A DNA stretch of 64,000 nucleotides from Spirosoma luteum DSM 19990 (lineage in GTDB: Bacteria; Bacteroidota; Bacteroidia; Cytophagales; Spirosomataceae), in the NCBI RefSeq assembly GCF_000374065.1, contig NZ_KB893247.1, positions 83,998 to 147,997 of the forward strand. The letters are read 5' to 3'. Position 1 is the first letter of the stretch, and each line of letters opens with the position of its first letter. Below the pieces are notes generated by a model. It saw only the letters and a list, made by a program, of their open reading frames with translations, ran no database searches and was not told the DNA's origin. A program made the position numbers and the translations under genes. Positions 60,150 to 64,000 of this stretch are shown here, piece after piece.

Positions 60150-61610
60150 ATGGCTTTCCTTCCTAAACACTCTTCTCGTGTTGTACCAGGTGTTTTCCTA
60201 CTGGCTGGTCTCGGTTTGTTTATGGGTGCCTGGATGATGAAACCCGCTCCACCTACCTCACCTAATGTGGTCCTATTCTTTATGGACGACATGGGGTATG
60301 GTGATTTATCCGTAACGGGTGCGCTGGCTTATACTACGCCAAACCTGGACAAAATGGCCGCAGAAGGCACTCGTTTTACCAATTTCCTGTCAGCTCAGGC
60401 CGTTTGTAGTGCGTCGCGGGCGGCCTTACTAACGGGTTGCTATCCTAACCGCCTGGGTATTTCCGGTGCATTAGGACCTAACTCACCCGTTGGCCTGAAT
60501 CCGGATGAAGAAACCCTGGCCGACCTGCTGAAAGAAAAGGGCTATGCTACGGGTATTTTCGGCAAATGGCACCTGGGCGATAAAAAGGAATTTTTGCCCT
60601 TACAACAGGGATTCGATGACTATTATGGCGTACCCTATTCGCACGATATGTGGCCGCTACACCCGAATCAGGCGCAGGCCCACTACCCGCCCCTCCGCTG
60701 GATTGACGGGAACGAACCAGGACCGGAGATCAGGAATTTAGATGATGCCGGTCAGATTACCCGTACCATTACCGACCGGGCCATCTCGTTCATTCGAAAA
60801 CACCGCAAAAAGCCGTTTTTCCTGTACGTGCCGCATCCATTGCCACATGTACCGCTGGCGGCTTCCGGTCAGTTTAAAGGCAGGAGTGCCCGGGGTATTT
60901 TTGGCGATGTACTGACTGAATTGGACTGGTCTGTGGGGCAGGTTTTAGCGGAGATAAAAAAGCAGGGACTGGATGAAAATACGCTGGTCCTTTTCATCAG
61001 TGATAACGGCCCCTGGCTAAATTATGGTGATCATGCCGGCTCAACGGGTGGATTTCGGGAAGGCAAAGGAACCTCGTTTGAAGGGGGACAGCGGGTACCC
61101 TTTCTGGTTCGCTGGCCGGGTATGGTACCGGCAGGGCGGGTAAGCAACAAACTGCTGACCGCCCTTGATATTCTGCCAACAGTAGCGAAACTCTGTGGCG
61201 CCCGATTACCCAAAAAACGGATTGATGGCGTTGACTGGACGGCATTATTGAAAGGGGATAATACGGTAACACCCCGCGAAAAATTTTACTACTATTATCG
61301 AAAAAATAGCCTGGAAGCCGTTCGACAGGGCGAATGGAAGTTAGTATTCGCTCATCCCGGCCGAACGTATGAAGGGTTCCTGCCGGGTAAAGATGGGAAA
61401 CCCGGCCCCAGTACAGAGAGTCACCAATTTCCAATGGCACTGTATGACCTGCGTCGTGATCCCGGTGAGCGATACGACGTACAGGAGCAACATCCTGATG
61501 TAGTGGCCGAACTGGAAAAGGTGGCTGAAGAAGCAAGAGCCGATCTGGGAGACGACATACAGAAAAAAACCGGTGCCAATGTGCGTGAGGCAGGCCATGC
61601 CGACCAATAA
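60150..61610 (+). CDS. Sulfatase (arylsulfatase type)
   Basis: The 486-residue type I sulfatase is anchored or exported by an N-terminal helix (VVPGVFLLAGLGLFMGAWM). The FGly signature is C-S-A-S-R at 86-90 (VCSASRAALLTG); Cys86 is converted to formylglycine by an anaerobic or aerobic maturase encoded elsewhere. Calcium ligands include Asp46-Asp47 (FFMDDMGYGD) and the ISDNGPW segment. The family motif GKWHLGDKKEFLP is present. It removes sulfate from sulfated sugars or aryl sulfates; the substrate cannot be told. A hairpin follows downstream. Confidence 0.94.
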   Translation: MAFLPKHSSRVVPGVFLLAGLGLFMGAWMMKPAPPTSPNVVLFFMDDMGYGDLSVTGALAYTTPNLDKMAAEGTRFTNFLSAQAVCSASRAALLTGCYPNRLGISGALGPNSPVGLNPDEETLADLLKEKGYATGIFGKWHLGDKKEFLPLQQGFDDYYGVPYSHDMWPLHPNQAQAHYPPLRWIDGNEPGPEIRNLDDAGQITRTITDRAISFIRKHRKKPFFLYVPHPLPHVPLAASGQFKGRSARGIFGDVLTELDWSVGQVLAEIKKQGLDENTLVLFISDNGPWLNYGDHAGSTGGFREGKGTSFEGGQRVPFLVRWPGMVPAGRVSNKLLTALDILPTVAKLCGARLPKKRIDGVDWTALLKGDNTVTPREKFYYYYRKNSLEAVRQGEWKLVFAHPGRTYEGFLPGKDGKPGPSTESHQFPMALYDLRRDPGERYDVQEQHPDVVAELEKVAEEARADLGDDIQKKTGANVREAGHADQ

Positions 61611-61636
61611 GCTGCTTGCCCGTTGATTTAGCTATG

Positions 61637-61671
61637 TGCCGTGTACGGATAGAGTCCATTCGTACACGGCA
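61637..61671. terminator. Hairpin after the sulfatase gene
   Basis: TGCCGTGTACG (61637-61647) and CGTACACGGCA (61661-61671) form an 11-bp perfect stem. The T run is weak. It lies 26 bp past the stop. Confidence 0.65.
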
Positions 61672-61817
61672 TTGTCAATTATATCGAGTACCCGAATCTG
61701 GGAAGGCATTTTACCGACGAAGCAATCCACAGAAGCCAAACGTCGTTAGTGAATAGTTATAGGTGCGCCTTTCCTTCCTGTTTTACCTGTCTCTGACCAG
61801 CTATTACCCTATTCTGT

Positions 61818-63818
61818 ATGTCCGATCCGGCCCTGACTCCGCTTTACACGCCAACCCGATCATCCATTGAGCAGTCGTTGATGAAGCGATATATGAATTG
61901 GCTGTTCATCAAAAAAGGACTCTACTTTCGGGATTACGACGACTTATGGGATTGGTCGGTAACGGATCTGGAAGATTTCTGGGAAAGCATCTGGCAATTC
62001 TTCGATGTACAGAGCCATACGCCGTACTACCAGGTTGTTTTCAAGCCGAGCCAGCAGGATATGATTGGAACAACCTGGTTTTTGGGAGCAACCCTCAACT
62101 ACACCGAACACATCTTTCGCCACAAAACACCGCAGCGCCCCGCCATACTGTTTGCTTCTGAACAACAGCCAACGGCAAGAAGCATGTCGTGGGATGTGCT
62201 GGAGCAACAGGTAGCATCCGTTGCCGCTTTCCTGCGGCAACAGCGTGTGGGCGTTGGCGACCGGGTAGTGGCTGTGCTGCCCAATGGCCCGGAAGCCGTT
62301 ATCGCGTTTCTGGCAACCAATGCCATTGGCGCTGTCTGGTCGAGTTGCTCGCCCGATTTTGGTACGGCCAGTGTAGTGGATCGTTTCCAGCAGATTGAGC
62401 CTAAAGTGCTGTTTGCTGTGGATGGATATACTTACAATGGCAAACGAATTGATAAAGTCGACTCCATTTCATCGCTATGCACGCAACTCCCTACCCTCCA
62501 GCAGGTAGTATGGGTCAATTATATCGATAGTACCAGTTTGCCCGCCAAATCAGTATCTTGGCAGGAAGTCATTTACACGCCAGCACCCGAGGGATTAACG
62601 TTTGAGCCGGTTCCCTTCGGGCATCCCATCTGGATACTGTACTCATCGGGCACAACCGGCAAACCCAAGGCGATTACGCACAGTGTGGGCGGTTGCCTGC
62701 TCGAACACATGAAAGTGCTGGCACTGCATCAGGATGTACACCAGGGTGACCGGTACTTCTGGTATTCCACCACGGGCTGGATGATGTGGAACTTTGCCAT
62801 CGGCTCTATGCTGGTAGGAGCAACGCTCGTGCTTTACGAAGGAGCAGCCGGCTATCCGGACATGAATGCGCTGTGGAAACTGGCTCAGGAAACGCATATT
62901 GTTCATTTTGGCAGTGGAGCCGCTTATTACCTCGCCTGTTTGCGAGCCGGATTGAAACCGATGGATACTGTCAGCTTGCCGCACCTGCGAACGATTGGCT
63001 CTACCGGATCACCCCTTCCGCCGGAAGGGTTTCGGTGGATATACGAGTCCGTCAAGCAGACTGTCTGGCTTATCTCGTTCAGTGGCGGAACGGATATTTG
63101 CAGCGGATTTGTGGGGGGGAATCCGTTGTTACCCGTTTACGAAGGAGAAATTCAGTGCCGGTTGCTGGGTAGCCACGTCGAAGCGTACGATGAGAAAGGT
63201 AAACCCGTTCGGGAGCAGCTGGGCGAAATGGTTATCCTGGAACCCATGCCCTCAATGCCCATTTACTTCTGGAATGACCGTAGCGACGGAACGCGGAACA
63301 CCGGAACCCAGAATAATGACCGCTATCGAAAGAGTTACTTCGACGACTATCCCGGTATATGGCGGCACGGTGACTATATTCAGATCACGCAGCGGAATGG
63401 TGTTATCATTTATGGGCGGTCAGATGCTACCCTCAATCGGGCCGGGGTTCGTATTGGCACCAGCGAAATTTACAGTGCGGTAGAAAGTCTGCCCGAAATA
63501 AACGACAGTCTGGTTGTGGGCTTAGAGCGGCCTGGTGGCCAGTATTTTATGCCACTATTTGTGGTATTGAAGCCGGGAGTCTCTCTGACAGACGAGCTGA
63601 CAACGCGTATCAAACGGACGCTCCAGAGCCAGTTTAGCCCCCGCCATGTACCCGATGCTATTTATGCTGTCGACGAAATACCGTATACCATCAGCGGTAA
63701 GAAACTCGAAACGCCGGTAAAAAAGATTCTGTCGGGTATGGATGCCTCACTGGCTACCAGCCGGGACACGCTGCGCAACCCGGCCTCACTCGACCAGTTT
63801 AGCCACTTTAGCGGGTAA
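61818..63818 (+). CDS. Acetoacetyl-CoA synthetase
   Basis: The 666-residue acyl-adenylate-forming enzyme activates acetoacetate to acetoacetyl-CoA with ATP. Motifs: the P-loop-like YSSGTTGKPKAITHS (about 273-287), WYSTTGWMMWNF typical of the acetyl/acetoacetyl-CoA synthetase group, the FSGGTDICSGFVGGN segment, the ATP-binding W-R-H-G-D-Y-I, and the catalytic lysine near YTISGKKLETPVKKI. The conserved N-terminal DLWDWSVTDLEDFWESIWQFFDV fits the acetoacetate-CoA ligase branch. It supports ketone-body use or polyester and fatty-acid metabolism. The gene is convergent with a partial sigma factor gene. Confidence 0.95.
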   Translation: MSDPALTPLYTPTRSSIEQSLMKRYMNWLFIKKGLYFRDYDDLWDWSVTDLEDFWESIWQFFDVQSHTPYYQVVFKPSQQDMIGTTWFLGATLNYTEHIFRHKTPQRPAILFASEQQPTARSMSWDVLEQQVASVAAFLRQQRVGVGDRVVAVLPNGPEAVIAFLATNAIGAVWSSCSPDFGTASVVDRFQQIEPKVLFAVDGYTYNGKRIDKVDSISSLCTQLPTLQQVVWVNYIDSTSLPAKSVSWQEVIYTPAPEGLTFEPVPFGHPIWILYSSGTTGKPKAITHSVGGCLLEHMKVLALHQDVHQGDRYFWYSTTGWMMWNFAIGSMLVGATLVLYEGAAGYPDMNALWKLAQETHIVHFGSGAAYYLACLRAGLKPMDTVSLPHLRTIGSTGSPLPPEGFRWIYESVKQTVWLISFSGGTDICSGFVGGNPLLPVYEGEIQCRLLGSHVEAYDEKGKPVREQLGEMVILEPMPSMPIYFWNDRSDGTRNTGTQNNDRYRKSYFDDYPGIWRHGDYIQITQRNGVIIYGRSDATLNRAGVRIGTSEIYSAVESLPEINDSLVVGLERPGGQYFMPLFVVLKPGVSLTDELTTRIKRTLQSQFSPRHVPDAIYAVDEIPYTISGKKLETPVKKILSGMDASLATSRDTLRNPASLDQFSHFSG

Positions 63819-63853
63819 GCCGCAAGTCGTATATGTTCGTTCGTTTTGTGCAG

Positions 63854-64000
63854 CTAGCGATGTCTATATACAGGCTGCTCTGTACACAAACGGTGGATCT
63901 TTTCCCGACTACGCTTCAGCCGCATCTTAACGGTACTCTCCTTGAGGCTACAGGCATAGGCAATTTTGGCAATGCTCATACCATCTTCATACTTGAAATG
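63854..64000 (-). CDS. ECF sigma factor, C-terminal part (partial)
   Basis: The minus strand is open from the right edge for 48 codons to a stop at 63854-63856. It encodes FKYEDGMSIAKIAYACSLKE, then STVKMRLKRSREKIHRL, a sigma-70 region 4 helix-turn-helix of the ECF group that contacts the -35 element. Most of the gene lies outside the window. Its partner genes are not visible. Confidence 0.85.
   Translation of the reverse strand, partial: HFKYEDGMSIAKIAYACSLKESTVKMRLKRSREKIHRLCTEQPVYRHR

Noticed and set aside
59949..60170. 73-codon frame on the minus strand, and a plus-strand frame at 59768-60037
   Set aside because: No domain, no start signals, and the frames cross the sulfatase promoter; treated as non-coding.
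1..64000. tRNA, rRNA, CRISPR, prophage or insertion-sequence genes
   Set aside because: None seen in the reading of both strands; there are no transposase, integrase or cas-like products. A covariance-model scan would be needed to exclude small RNAs.

Overview
The window reads as a chromosomal segment of a Bacteroidota bacterium, most likely a Cytophagales member close to Spirosoma. The signs are two large TonB-dependent receptors with N-terminal carboxypeptidase-regulatory-like domains, the uppS-bamA-ompH-ompH block, an HTTM/imelysin/DUF4856 iron-type locus, many secreted or lipoprotein genes, almost no Shine-Dalgarno sequences, and promoters with the Bacteroidota -7 motif TAnnTTTG. The genus is inference. 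I see no tRNA, rRNA, CRISPR array, phage or insertion sequence. Most loci are ordinary chromosomal genes, interrupted by several families of short palindromic repeats.

Layout. 1-1.04 kb: the 3' end of a sensor histidine kinase, carrying an in-frame palindromic insertion, then an overlapping DUF433/DUF5615 pair that looks like a toxin-antitoxin module. 1.08-4.5 kb: a zinc-type cation efflux protein, a pectinesterase remnant, a secreted beta-propeller-like protein and an alpha/beta hydrolase. 4.7-10.96 kb (minus): a four-gene operon, DUF4856 lipoprotein, imelysin-family lipoprotein, HTTM membrane protein and TonB receptor. It sits behind a promoter whose -7/-33 spacer holds a perfect palindrome. 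11.2-15.1 kb (plus): esterase, leucyl aminopeptidase and ATP-grasp enzyme. 15.2-16.3 kb: a small secreted protein and a NYN/OST-HTH protein. 16.5-21.1 kb (minus): a 1178-residue ThuA/sugar-dehydrogenase/PKD/cytochrome c lipoprotein and a second ThuA protein. 21.1-28.3 kb: Tat-exported Gfo/Idh oxidoreductase, ECF sigma factor, 2Fe-2S ferredoxin, HAD nucleotidase, FAD-dependent oxidoreductase and SDR dehydrogenase.

28.4-34.7 kb (minus): a second TonB receptor, two paralogous FKBP-type lipoproteins and a double-FAS1 lipoprotein. 34.9-39.8 kb (plus): uppS, bamA and two Skp/OmpH chaperones, the envelope biogenesis block. 40.1-49.8 kb: a secreted Ig-like protein, LacX-like epimerase, rpsG, rpsL, DUF3467 protein, pyruvate carboxylase, a J-domain-like coiled-coil protein and a DUF1345 membrane protein. 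49.8-53.4 kb: a 57-residue protein, two Tat-exported ferritin-like proteins in tandem and a ceramidase-like protein. 53.4-59.5 kb (minus): ComB-like phosphatase, GcvT, a double TonB_C/MORN protein, a divergent DeoC and an RNA pseudouridine synthase with a 380-residue disordered N-terminus. 60.1-64.0 kb: sulfatase, acetoacetyl-CoA synthetase and the 3' end of an ECF sigma factor gene.

The points most worth a second look are the HTTM-containing operon (vitamin K carboxylase-like active-site motif, operator-like palindrome, repeat-derived gene ends), the palindromic element translated inside the histidine kinase, the tandem exported ferritin-like pair, and the set of dispersed palindromic repeats. 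I did not find a clear-cut new multi-gene defence or mobile system.
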